Shown here piece by piece: positions 10,800-21,776 of a stretch of 64,000 nucleotides of DNA. The DNA is taken from the NCBI GenBank assembly GCA_015179125.1, contig WHVA01000040.1:186001-250000 (forward strand), given 5' to 3'. Source of the stretch: Gautieria morchelliformis (lineage: Eukaryota > Basidiomycota > Agaricomycetes > Gomphales > Gomphaceae). The translations under genes were made by a program, and so were the position numbers. The notes beneath the pieces are model-generated. The model was not told where the DNA came from and made no database searches. It saw only the letters and a program-made list of their open reading frames with translations. Each line of letters begins with the position of its first letter. The stretch's first letter is position 1.

Positions 10800-11230
10800 T
10801 CGAATAAGTATACGGGAGATAACTTTGACAGCGACAGCGGTGCTTAGGCGTGCTGGTACCAAGGGCAAAAAAATATGTTTTATCATGGATGGGTTGAATG
10901 TCCTTGACCCGGGCTTCCTCAAGCGCATGAATACACTCCTCGCCAATGCAGAGGTGCCGGTTTTTTTTTTTGAAGGGGACGAACACTCCACTCTCATGAC
11001 TGCTTGCAAAGAGGGTTCTCAGCGAGATGGTTTAATGCTGGATTCTCACGAAGAACTGGTATCGCTGGTTCATGCAACACGTTGCCAAGAATCTACACGT
11101 CGTATTTACCATGAACCCACCAGAGAATGGACTGGCATCTCGAGCTGCCACTTCTCCAGCTTTGTTCAATCGAGCGTTCCAGACTGGTTTGGCGATTGGA
11201 ACGATCAAGCTTTCTATCAGCTGGAACGGT
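10800..11230 (+). pseudogene. Dynein heavy chain AAA4 fragment (captured, broken)
   Basis: The frame from 10,825 reads 'GTKGKKICFIMDGLNVLD', 'MNTLLANAEVP' and '[20 protein letters not shown]', which is the AAA4 Walker-B/sensor region of cytoplasmic dynein heavy chain. After an extra base near 11,058 the match continues in another frame ('[19 protein letters not shown]', 'SPALFNR'). After a further shift near 11,170 it continues as '[13 protein letters not shown]'. A poly-T run near 10,962 replaces the usual PGLFEGDE-type junction. It ends at a donor-like site (gtaagtt, 11,230). The real gene encodes over 4,000 residues, so only one small exon is present. Two frameshifts make it non-functional. 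The family assignment is very secure. Confidence 0.88.
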
Positions 11231-11409
11231 AAGTTATATATTTGATTTATGTTATTTGAGTTATAAGCGACATCATTAACGTTTCCGCTCCAAACCTGTA
11301 GCAGCGACGATCACAACAACTTAGTGGCAACAGAGACAATGAAGATTTTGATTGATAGAGTTATGTTACTAATCTAAAATAATGTATTAATAAACCCGTA
11401 TCTCCCCCC

Positions 11410-11560
11410 TTAAGTATGTTCGGCTTCCGGCTAAAAGCCGGCTTTTAACCAAGCCAAGCTGAGGAACCGCAGCTTGGCTTATAGCCATAATTATAATAGC
11501 CGGCTCTTGTAAGCGTGGCTTGGCGCTAAGCCAAAGCCGCGCCGCGGCAACACTATCCCT
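11410..11560. repeat. Cluster of GC-rich hairpins
   Basis: Several inverted repeats lie side by side: CCGGCT-AAA-AGCCGG near 11,428; AAGCCAAGCT / AGCTTGGCTT, a perfect 10-bp stem with a 10-base loop, near 11,452-11,481; and GGCTT...AAGCC around 11,520. The variants AAGCCAAGC and GCCGGCT recur on both strands. It lies about 300 bases before the Helitron 3' end and could be an embedded MITE or a subterminal repeat. Confidence 0.55.
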
Positions 11561-11803
11561 ACCCAGTGCTGTGCCACATCCAGGCATATCCTGATGTGCA
11601 GCACAGGGGCATGGTAGGAGTAGACTTGCAATATGCAGTATTTTCCCATGGGAAGTTTTATGTTGCACTAATTGGAACAAGTCCATGTTCTTTAATATTG
11701 TATACAAAGAGGTATTGCTAAAGCCTGATTAAATATGTAGTTTCATTCCACCAAATAATTCTTTAATACTATTAACTACCGCTGTGCGATGTTAGCCTTA
11801 ACT

Positions 11804-11836
11804 AACCCAGTGCGAAGCACGGGTCAATTGGCTAGT
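11804..11836 (+). repeat. Helitron 3' terminus (hairpin plus CTAG|T)
   Basis: The hairpin ACCC-A-GTGC / GAA / GCAC-GGGT is followed by CAATTGG and CTAGT. A GC-rich hairpin just before a CTRR end is the defining mark of Helitron 3' ends. The T after CTAG would belong to the A|T target site. Confidence 0.65.
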
Positions 11837-11955
11837 ACATACTTATAATTAGAGTACTCTGGCGTCCGAGGTGTATTGAACCGTCCTCAGCTTACTTATG
11901 TAAGGGGTGCGACTTAGATGACTTGTACTTACTTACATAACTTCGAACAGCCTGT

Positions 11956-14750
11956 ATGGCTCCAAAGGCGAAATTCGATCCAAATGATACAACGGTCCTA
12001 ACAACGATCAGTCTGTTCACGTCTATTGGTCTCACGCATACGAAAGCTACGGAGACAGTGCGCAATACCAGAAATTCGACGTCGCTTAAGGAGCTCATCG
12101 ACCGAAATGAACTGGCAACCCTAGGACTGGAAGAAAAACAAGGGAACCTAATCCTTCATCTAGCAGTACAAGGGTCGAAATTGGGATTGGATGAACAAGA
12201 CTATGTTGCGAAAGCTGTGGTAGAAGCCAGGTTGAAAACAAATGACCAAGTCACAGGTATGCTTGGCACGTTTGTTCTCGTGCTCGTCACAATTCCACCG
12301 CACTATGTTAGCTTCAATCAAGTATTTTGAGACCCACTCCTTACCAGTTGACAGACAGCAGTTCGAGTTGGAGTGTGGCGTTGGTGTGTAAATTTTCACG
12401 GTCTTTAGTATCATCTATTTGACTTACGGATAATCAGGCGTGGATGTTACTCCAGAACAAGTGTATTCATCTGTCTCGGATTACGTGGAATCTAATTCAT
12501 CAGATGTCGCGGGTTGGATCCATCTCACATCTGTCCTTTCCGGGGTCAAAAACACTCCAGCGTTACGCTGGGCCAGCACCCTCGATGTAAAGACATCAGT
12601 CGAGCGTGTGTTCACAGAGAGATATGGTCCAAAGGAGGCGGCAAAGCCGAAAGCCAGAGTGAGCCCTTCGACGGGAAAGTAATGACGAATGAGCTTTACG
12701 AGTAGGATCGCAGGATGCTAAACCATCATCAAGACCCAAAGCTGCTGAAACTCCCAATGCAACTATTCCCGAAAAGGCTGTTTTTGAACAGGGTTTCTTG
12801 GGAGGTCTACATAAGCCTGGAGAGAACCCACAACTCAGCTCACGACTTCGGGAGCAACACCTAGCCGTAACCGGTGGTCAGGTTTGGACGCGGTTTCCCC
12901 CGGAACCCAATGGATACCTTCATATCGGCCATTCAAAAGCAATATTTGTTAACTTTGGATATGCAGCTCTTTACGGAGGTCGTTGTTACCTGCGCTATGA
13001 CGACACAAACCCCGAAGCTGAGGAAGCTCGATACTTCGAGAGCATCTTGGAAATCATACGATGGCTTGGCTATGAGCCTTGGAAGGTTACTTACTCAAGC
13101 GACTACTTCCAGCAATTGTATGAGCTGGCGGTGGAACTCATCCGACGGGACAAAGGATATGTATGCCACTGTACAGGTGCGTAGAACTTGTGGCTTCGTT
13201 TTCATGTTTCACATTCGCCTGTCCCTAGGCGAAGAAATCAAGGCTAACCGTGGAGAAAAGGAGGGTGTTGCTAGAAAGACTTGTGCACATCGTAATCGCC
13301 CTATTTCTGAGTCGTTGGCCGAGTTTGAAGGGATGAAGGACGGAAAGTATCGTCGTGGCGAGGCAATTCTGCGAATGAAGCAGGATCTAGAGGACGGAAA
13401 TCCTCAGATGTGGGATTTAATCGCTTATCGGGTCGTGGACGCTCCCCATCATCGGACTGGAGCTAAATGGCGTATCTATCCCACCTACGATTTCACACAC
13501 TGTCTCGTCGATAGCTTTGAGAACATATCGTGAGTCTGTCCATTAACATAACTTGCGAGAACTAATCTCTTTTCACTTTCTCCAGGCACTCCCTTTGCAC
13601 AACTGAGTTCATTCTCTCCCGAGTCTCTTATGAATGGCTGTGCGATGCCGTTGAAGTTTACAAACCCCGTCAATCAGAATTCGGACGGCTCAACATGCAG
13701 GGGACTGTCACCTCGAAACGCAAGATTCTGGCTTTAGTCAAGGAAGGGCACGTGCAGGGCTGGGATGATCCTCGCCTCTTCACGCTCGTTGCATTACGTC
13801 GTCGAGGTGTCCCTCCAGGAGCTATAACATCATTCGTGGCATCTTTGGGGGTGTCGAGTTCAATGAGCACAGTAGAGGTTTCACGTTTCGACCAGGCGAT
13901 CCGCCAGCATCTCGAAAGCACTGCTCCCCGGCTTCTAATGGTTCTTCGTCCGCTCAAAGTGACAATTGAGAATCTTCCAGAAGATTATGTCCTTCTAGTT
14001 GAGAAGCCCTTACATCCCAAACTCCACAACGCTGGGACCGTGACTATCCCGTTCACTAGAAATATCTATATTGACGCGGAGGATTTCCGACTTCACGATT
14101 CCAAAGATTACTTCCGACTTGCCCCGGGTAAAACTGTCGGACTTTTCCAGGCACCTTATCCGATCACTTGTACGGCGTACAGAACTGATCCATCTTCTGG
14201 TGACGTTGTCGAACTCATTTGTCGTCTTGAAGATGGCAAGGACGGCACAGTCTCGAAGAAGCCCAAGGCATTTATACAATGGGTCGCGAAGCATGATGCC
14301 TCGGGTAGCCCGCTGAGGATCGACGAAACGCGTATCTTCCATCCGTTGTTCCGAAGTGATAACCCGGCTGCCTTGCCCGACTTTAAGGTTGACCTCAACC
14401 CAGACAGCCTCGAGGTTGTTAAAGGTGCCCTCATGGAAATTGGCTTCTGGTCCGTAGCGAAGAAGGCAATTACAGACGCTCGCGAGGAGGAGATATTAAG
14501 GACCCAGAAAGCACTGACCAACGGGGCCATCCCAGCCGATGCGGGAGCGCTCAAGCGAGCCAGCCAGCAGCTGTTTGGAAATGAAGTTGTGAGATTTCAA
14601 GGCCTGCGGGTAGCGTACTTCACGCTTGACAACGATGCACATCTTTCTTGTTTGAAAGAGGACTTGGCCACGCCTGGAAGACGAGAGGGTGATCTTCTCA
14701 TACTCAATCGGATCGTGTCACTCAAAGAAGATTCAGGAAAGGCAGTTTAG
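11956..14750 (+). CDS. GLN4: Cytosolic glutaminyl-tRNA synthetase
   Basis: Charges tRNA-Gln with glutamine for translation. Five exons fit in phase: 11956-12256, 12438-12658, 12714-13176, 13229-13529 and 13586-14750, giving 816 residues, the usual eukaryotic length. The N-terminal appended domain (residues about 1-200) is the eukaryotic GlnRS non-specific RNA-binding region. The class I core follows with '[12 protein letters not shown]' (HIGH motif) and '[10 protein letters not shown]', then the KMSKS loop written 'VTSKRK'. The C-terminal beta-barrel anticodon-binding domains follow ('[11 protein letters not shown]', '[11 protein letters not shown]'). The start was chosen at the ATG opening the conserved N-terminal domain. 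No breaks were seen. It converges with the next gene, whose 3' end is 170 bases away. Confidence 0.96.
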
Positions 14751-14922
14751 AGTTTTAGAGATAGAACTAGTTTCATGATACACTTAAAAGTTGAGCGTAA
14801 TACATCGTGAAAAGCATTTCCAACTGATTGAAAGCCCAAAGTGTCTGATTGGCACTGATAATTAGAATGCATATAGTAGAGCCGTCTGCGAAAACCATGC
14901 AGGGTGAAACAATATACATTGC

Positions 14923-17844
14923 TTACGATGCCATACTTCTCCACATACCCGCCTCTGGAATTACGCTACCTGCCTGGAGAATGCTTAGGGCATGCCGTCG
15001 CCCCCGCTCTCCGTCACTGCTATCGTGACAAACATCTTCATCCTCGATGTCTTCCTGTTCGCTGAAATCGAGAGTGGGACCGGGATCAATCGAACGATTG
15101 CGATCTCGCTCAGCGTACATTGCTTTGCGGATTGCTGTGGCATCCACTCGTGAGTTCGTCGCCTTTAGAGGGGGAACGAGGACACCATGTTTCTCAGACA
15201 GGCTAGTCTTTGGCTCCAGCGTGGGGCGATACTGTATCAAAGGTCGAATCTGTATGGGAAGCGAACTCGCATAATGGGAGGGATTGCGCCAAGTGCCATC
15301 TGTCATAAACACCTTGTAAGATTCTGACCTCGAAATAAAGCATGACCTACTAGTAAGGCTCTCGCGGCTTGAGGCATCACTGTTGTTACCAAGGCTACTT
15401 GATGTGCCATCGCTTCCTTCCTCCGCGATAGCGCCTTTAATCTTCCTGTTCTTATCCCGTTCACGCTGATGGAACATTTCCCAAGCCCGGCCACCCTCTT
15501 TCCATGCGTGTCGGTGACTCGGGGCTGAAGCAGCCAATAAATGCTTCAATTCGGCTTCTGCAGACTCTGTGACATCGTTCGATGGAGCCGTGGGAGACGG
15601 CGTTCCGCCGTCGTCCATGTCTAGCTGTGTATAGGTTTGCGGGGCTGTAGGTGGCGATGATGTTCCGGGAGTTTGACCCAGTTCCTCTCCTAACGTAGAC
15701 GTCTCCAACGATCGCCTTGTGAGTATACGATCGCCTGCTGGTACAGAGGAGCTCAGTAGAGGGAGGGCATCGGATAAACCAACCGATCTCCGAGTGGAGC
15801 TACCGATCCAACTCGGATGTCCGTTAGTCATTGATTGAGGAGGTATCTCACGAGAAATTGGCAATGAGGCAGGCTGTGACGTAGAAGCACCGTCATTAGC
15901 CCGAAGTTTGTAGGATGGCGTGCGAACAACAGGCTGAGGTCGTGTGGGTCTCGAAGGAGGCGGTGGATCTGGAGCCTGATTGTGCTCGCCTGGCAGGTCG
16001 TCAAGGTCGAAGAGCTCAACTGGATATAGCAATAAGTAAGCATTACTTTGATGAGGGAAAGGACAGACCTTCAGGTGCGGGTTCACTAGGCCTCATTGTA
16101 GTAGTCTTGTTAGCGATAGGCACCTCGGGTTGTACAAATGTCACCCTCCGTTTACTTTTGCTAGTCGGACTTAGAACATCCAGCTCGGATCGCACTTTGT
16201 TACCGGGTGAAGGTCTGCGTGTTTCGCCTAGGATTTGAATTGTCGGAACCCCCATGGCGTTGTTAATCAACTGCTTTCCGGAGTCTTGAATGTGTTGAGC
16301 CTCACCTTTGAGCGCGGCATTCTGTTCTTCTACGGAGATAGCAGGCTTTGTCCCGACAGCACCAATACCTAAGTTTTTGGAGGTGCGTTTACGCGCTCGC
16401 TCCTTCGGTTGTTCGTCCTCTCCACCTCCAAATCGTCGTCGCATCTCCTCTTCCCCCCGAGTCGTTGCCAAGGAGCTCGCTATGTCCATGGCGGTATCCA
16501 TGTTTCGCTTGAAGGCACCAGGATATTGAGCGTCGACATAGTGGTTGGGAGACATTGACGACGAAGACGCCGACGGGCGTTTTCCATTCGCTCGGGAAGA
16601 GGGAACAAAAGAGCCGCTGGGAGCACCAATGTCTGAATATTGAACTGCGCTTCCAGACACGATGGAGTTTGATGCAGGCAATCGGGTCGAAGTTGGGAGA
16701 TGGGATCCGGTCTGGATCATCGATGCAGACAGCAATGATGTGGAGGGAGGAGGAACACTTTGAGATAATGTCGGGGGCGAGATGGGTGTCGGCTGCGGCT
16801 GCGGAGGGACGATGGGGCTGAAATCACGTATGGACATCGGTACCCCTGATCTCGCACTTGAAGTGGGTATTAACGTGTCAGACTTGGGAGGCAACGAGCG
16901 CCGACGCTCTTCATTGACCCGACCAAGTACCTCGTTCCATCCTTCACGATACGCGCGCCAAATCGCCTCAACGTCTCTCCGCAAACGTAACTCCTCTTGT
17001 TCAAGGACGTCAAGCTTCGCTTTAGCATAAGATCTTGTCTCTGCTTCAGCCTGCAGGCGCATTTCCGTTGACTTTGCTATGGCAAAGGCAGAAAGGGACT
17101 GAAAAACGGGATGGGATGGGGTGAACGGCGGTGGCGGAAAGAGAGCTGGCAGGGATGGTAATAATTGGCTAGGTAGAGATAAAGGCTTTGCGACGTCATC
17201 AGTAGAAGAGCGGGGCCCAGGCTGCGCAAGAGGCGAGGACTCGCTGGGTGGAGTGTCAGAATAAGGTTGGACACCTATAGAAAAGGTAGGAGAGAGCTGC
17301 AGCGAGTTGAAATGCTGGAGGATTGCATCTTTCCCCACCTGCAAAGCGTGAATGGGGGGAATCATAACGAAGAAGTATGCATACCAAGCAGCCACTGGGT
17401 CCTACGTAGACCTCGACCCAACCAGTCTTGCTCAGCAAAGCCTCCTGCTCTACCCAATCTTCAGTGGGAACCACGGGTCCTTCACGAGCTTCATAACCGC
17501 GGGATATCTCCTGGGACACTCGGTATACAAGGGACCTGCATGCCAGACACGAAAGAGCGAGATGCTGTAGCAGTTTATTGGGTGAAGTTTGTAGCTCCTG
17601 GGCGCGGCTTCTTGTCCTCAGAGTCAAATAATGATGGTTCTATGTAGGCTAAGAAGCGGAGACTGGACGTGGATAAAGATTGGCAACTTACGATGTGAAT
17701 GCCGCTTTCGCCAACAAAGACGCGGTGGTAGTCTGTGTCCGGGTTGGTTGTTGGACCAGGACTGGTGCCGTAGGCATTGATTGCGATGTTATGACAACGA
17801 CAGCTGTATTGCTGCACGACATTTCCCTGTTCAGACGAAGCCAT
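14923..17844 (-). CDS. Uncharacterised agaricomycete protein with an N-terminal Cys-pair domain
   Basis: Four exons join in phase (17844-17692, 17639-17385, 17338-16069, 16019-14923), giving 924 residues. The first about 135 residues look folded: 'QYSCRCHNIAINAYG' (CxC) and later 'ALSCLACRSLVYRV' (CxxC) flank beta-strand-like segments such as 'YHRVFVGESGIHINHHYL'. This is reminiscent of Mss4-like or Yippee-type zinc folds, but that is inference. The rest is low complexity, rich in Ser, Pro and charged residues, with one coiled-coil stretch (residues about 220-260, 'KLDVLEQEELRLRRDVEAIW') and a conserved-looking patch 'GRAWEMFHQRERDKNRK'. I do not recognise a function. An upstream in-frame ATG exists at 18,021, but MASSEQ at 17,844 gives a cleaner start. 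Confidence 0.75.
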
Positions 17845-19302
17845 GCTGACGCAGCTGGCGAAGATGATGAGCGGAGAGAAAGGGTCGCGCGTCGCGGCTC
17901 CTTCACGGTCCGAGTCCGACCTCTCAATAGCCTGCCGGTACCAGTCGCTTCCTTTCACCAGAGCTTGTTCACTTCCATAGTCACTCAACTCAGTGAACTG
18001 CCAACACACATTGCAGTGCAATTAATAATTAGATATAGCCTTTGCAGTCATTCCATGTATTGCCAATGCGCATGACGGGTGGTGAACAGTTGCAACACGG
18101 GCGGTCTACAGTAGAGTCAGGTTGTGCGAGGGGCTTCACAACTCAAGCATCAGAGATGCCGTAGTGGATAGATGAACTGGCTCGAGTTCTGGTGAGAGAC
18201 CCGTTCAGTGTGGTATGTATAGTTCTTCAAGTCAAATGGGTGTCCGCGATCTACGTACCCAGATGTTCATTCCTAAGACCGCGAGGCATTACCTTGAAGG
18301 GAAAGCATGACTGCAGCAGAAGCAACTTGAAGGGGAAGTGGAAATCGACTTTCAAACCACTACTGGTTCCGCTACCAGACGCCACCCCCGCCCCCAACAA
18401 CAAAAAAGAGGCATCAACAACGCTGGGAAGACAACAGTCTGACAATGGAGACAGCAGTATTGCAGACCGAGACGAGGCAAGCCACACACTGAGCTCCCGT
18501 CCGTCATAATCTGGTAACTGAGTAAGTTGGCGGTGTTTCCCCAGAGCCTCTGAGCAGAACCTGTACCCCGATGGTGAGCGTTGGAATACTGAGACAGAGG
18601 TTAGAACATCCATGAACACCAAGGAATTGATAAACCCTTTTCTGCGAAGGTACTTATTAGATGATATGCAGAAGGATCGGGGCCACCATCCCGGACCACG
18701 GAGCTATCCCATAGACCGCGTAGAGCAAGAGAGATAGGTTGACTCTGACTTGGACGCCTCAAGTCGTTGCTTTATGACCAGCCTCACCATGTATAAGTTA
18801 CCTCCACTCTACAGCGGTGTTCCTTTTGCGCGGCCATATTCCCGTCACGGTAATACCAGAACTGTAGCCGGGATCGATCATCTCCTGAAGCGCCGTAGCC
18901 AGGCCGTCGACTCTCAGTTCCCAAGGCTTATCCAACTTTGGAGGTTCGGCGAGGCACCATCCTCCGCCACAGAACGCCAGAAGGGTTTTAAGGCTTAGAA
19001 TTACCTGTGCGGGAGCGGTGGTGTGTCCTGCGCAATATACACCGCTAGACATGTCCTGCGTTCTGTATGTTGGACAGTGTCGAGCGAGTGGTAGAGAGGT
19101 CCTGTTACAGCAAGCGTACAACCAGACGTAATTTTCTCATGCGATCATTTTGCGTCCGATACCACTGGGGCCCTGAAAGCAGCGGGGTCAGGCATTTATT
19201 TGATATCTATCGTCCTTGTGGCTCATTAGGTCTGTCATGACGTTCCATCACACCCTCCATGAAATACCCGGCACCCACTCATCACCTACCATCGCCTCCA
19301 AG
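17845..19302. other. Intergenic stretch, no supported gene
   Basis: Frames of about 100-120 codons exist on both strands (for example 18192-18509 plus and 18251-18622 minus, overlapping each other) but show no recognisable family or consistent splice structure. The segment 18,800-19,120 minus (LAEPPKLDKPWELRVDGL) might be an old coding remnant. Confidence 0.45.
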
Positions 19303-21312
19303 ATGCCTGTAGTCTACCGCTCACCTATCCCAGATGTCCCTATCCCAAAACGTTTGATTTTTACCCGGAGCTCCGTCATCAGCTAGAGCTACATTCATTT
19401 CATCCCGCTGTATGGTCTGTTCCGATGTTGGCCATCGTTATAGGACAGTGGTGCGTACCACGTCTTGAACCTATTAGACTCTATCGGAGCCACCCTTAAA
19501 TTGATGGGTGTGAGTGATACCGAAGCAAAGAACAGGATTATCCAGGCAGCACCTGCCGGATCAGCCATTCCTGGCTGGCGATTCATGGACGAGTTCCTTG
19601 GCAAGGGACAACTTACAAAGCAAGAACCCTTTGATGGCGTCGCAGCACATGAGACAGCACTCCTCTGTTACTCTTCCGGAACCACATCCAAGTCGAGAGG
19701 CGTCGAGGCAAGTACACATACTTAATATGCTACCCATATTTTCATCAAGAAGGCTCTATCTTGCTCAGCGTCCTGCCTTTCGTGCGTTCTGTGGTCTGAT
19801 GTTCGAGTCCAAATGCCTTCCGCCCACTATGATATTTTTCCTTATCTCAGTATCATATATACGGGCTCGTCAACCTCGTCTTTAATCCTATTTACCGAGG
19901 CGCTCCACAAGACATTATGTCGCACTTTGACCCAGACGCCGCCTGTGCCAACATTGAGCGCTACAAAGTCACTGTTGCGCTTGTCGTACCGCCTATCCTC
20001 GTGGTGCTAACCCACCACCCTGGTGAGTTCCACTTATATCACGATAATCTTCGCAATTTTTGTTTATATTGAGTTTTCGGCGATTGGGAGCCCCGGAGAA
20101 ATATGATTTATCTAGTCTCAAGCTACTTTTCTCTGCAGCTCCGTTGGGAGACAGTCTGGCTCTTGCCATCCATGCACGCCTGCGCAAGCTCGGCGCTGAT
20201 GTCATGTTCCCACAAGGTTTGTAAACAATCTCTATCTCCTTTCTATTTCCACCGGCTGACAGGGATGTCGGATACTGATTCCTTGAAGGTTGGGGCTTGA
20301 CGGAAACCAGCCCGACTTGTACTGTGCAGCTCGATACCGACTGGCACACACGCAGGTTCCATCGGGAAGCTGCTTCCGAACATGCAGGCACGACTAGTGC
20401 TGGATGACGGTGAGATAGATGCGGCGACATGTGAGGCAGGTGAGATATGGGTCAAAGGGCCAAACGTCATGAAGTCATCATTTCTTTCTCTTACCCTCTG
20501 TCCGTGCCTTTACTTTACTTTACACACTCCTCTCCGCGTATTGAGGGGGATACCTGAATATCCCCCAAGCGACAATGGATGTAATCACGCCCGATGGATG
20601 GTTCAAAACGGGGGATATAGCAGTTGTGGACAATGAAGGCAACTTCAAGGTCGTGGATCGCAAAAAGGAGCTAATCAAATGCAAGGTGGTTGCTTATTTT
20701 CTCATTGCCTTAGGCTAAACGCTAATATTAGGGCTTCCAAGGTCTGCAAAATTTGCCACAGATGTATGAGATTGTCACAGCCTGACGCACACCACAGTCA
20801 CACCAGCTGAACTTGAAGAAATTCTCCTCGCCCATCCCAAGGTGGTTGATGCTGGCGTGATAGGTGTATTTTCTGAGGCAGAGGCGACAGAATATCTGCG
20901 GTAGGTCCTCCCCCGCGCAGCAAGTACGGCACCAATGCCAGTTCGTCATTAAGCATACTGTCTGTTTAGGGCATACATCATCCCTCGTGGTGTGTAGCGT
21001 CTCTCCAGGCCTCAGCAGCCGGGAGGCCTTTAGGCATGAGATCCAGGCTTGGATACAGGCCAAGGTGGCGCGCCACAGGTATCTGTGCTCGTCGATTCCT
21101 CTAGTTATCTAGGTCGTGAAAGGACCTGACGTGCACCACCTTGTTAATGATGCAGGTGTTGTGACAGTTGACACAATACCCAAGAGGTGAGACAATACTC
21201 GTAACTTTGCGGCCTGTTGCAAGTCACTCGCAGACACTTGCCAACCTATAGCGCAGCAGGGAAGATTTTGCGAAGGGAGCTTAGAGAGCTCGCGAAGAAG
21301 GATTTACAGGTG
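19303..21312 (+). pseudogene. 4-coumarate-CoA ligase-like AMP-binding enzyme, decayed
   Basis: Pieces of an ANL-superfamily acyl-CoA ligase run in order: start 'MPVVYRSPIPDVPIPK', 'LCYSSGTTSKSRGVE' (the AMP-binding P-loop, with Ser where Gly is usual), 'YGLVNLVFNPIYRGAP', 'LFSAAPLGDSLALAI', 'GWGLTETSPTCTV', '[13 protein letters not shown]', 'VDRKKELIK', 'ELEEILLAHPKVVDAGVIG' and 'AAGKILRRELRELAKKDL' (catalytic Lys motif). About 100 residues between 'PMLAIVIG' and 'NLLDSIGATL' are missing. There is a frame change near 19,355 and a stop just after 'AYIIPRGV' near 20,997 with the frame changing afterwards. Introns with good borders persist in places. The gene would have activated a carboxylic acid with ATP and CoA. 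It is judged non-functional. Confidence 0.82.
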
Positions 21313-21776
21313 AGCGGGTCTGTTAAGGCGAGGCTTTAGAATGATAAAGGCGCGTTGGAGGGTGTATATACAAGCTTTGTGCAATATTCCACTCTGGAGG
21401 TCAACGCAGCGGTGAAATTTGAATTTGTGGACTCCAAGCGTCCACGCGCACCATGGCAGTTCTCAAGTCTGCAAGGTATTACATGGAGCAAGCCCTGAGT
21501 TTGACATCAGTGAACAAACTCGATGAATGTTAACGTCATTCATAGAAGACGCGTCTTACAAAGATCCTAAGATCGACCACTTGTTTGTCGGAGTAATGCA
21601 AGATCGTTAGGACAATAGTAGTGGATCTGGGGAATGCCCAAGTATTTACCCCGTCTGCTAAATTAGATAGCCAGCACAAAGCAAATTAATATATATTGGC
21701 GGAGCCTTCCGAGCAAAGATATAAGTTAAGAGATCGTAGGTGCATACAATTGGGACATCACTGGCGGGAATCGGCT
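21311..21776. other. Intergenic stretch, nothing recognised
   Basis: Lies between the decayed ligase and the 3' end of the AAA gene. AT-rich patches near 21,680-21,730; no coding frame or RNA gene seen. Confidence 0.5.

Larger units (their letters stand above)
9238..11835 (+). mobile_element. Probable non-autonomous Helitron carrying captured gene fragments
   Basis: The 3' end has the Helitron signature: a short GC-rich hairpin (11804-11824, ACCC.GTGC-GAA-GCACGGGT) followed about 10 bases later by CTAG before a T (11832-11836). No Rep/helicase coding sequence is seen, so the element would be non-autonomous. Inside it are several exon-like fragments with intact splice sites (9238-10122), a fragment of a TTCCG-rich element (9620-9830), a K/E-rich ORF (10210-10563) and a broken dynein heavy-chain exon (about 10,800-11,230). 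Helitrons are known to capture host exons. The 5' TC end was not located, so the start given is only the first captured exon. Confidence 0.5.

Noticed and set aside
15047-15274. Plus-strand frames opposite the 924-residue gene
   Set aside because: Shadows of the minus-strand coding sequence, with no independent motif.
18192-18622. Overlapping frames on both strands
   Set aside because: They overlap each other, show low-complexity translations and no splice-supported continuation.
19795-19815. tRNA-like T-arm sequence 'gttcgagtcc'
   Set aside because: No acceptor stem or anticodon arm around it; it falls within the acyl-CoA ligase relic.
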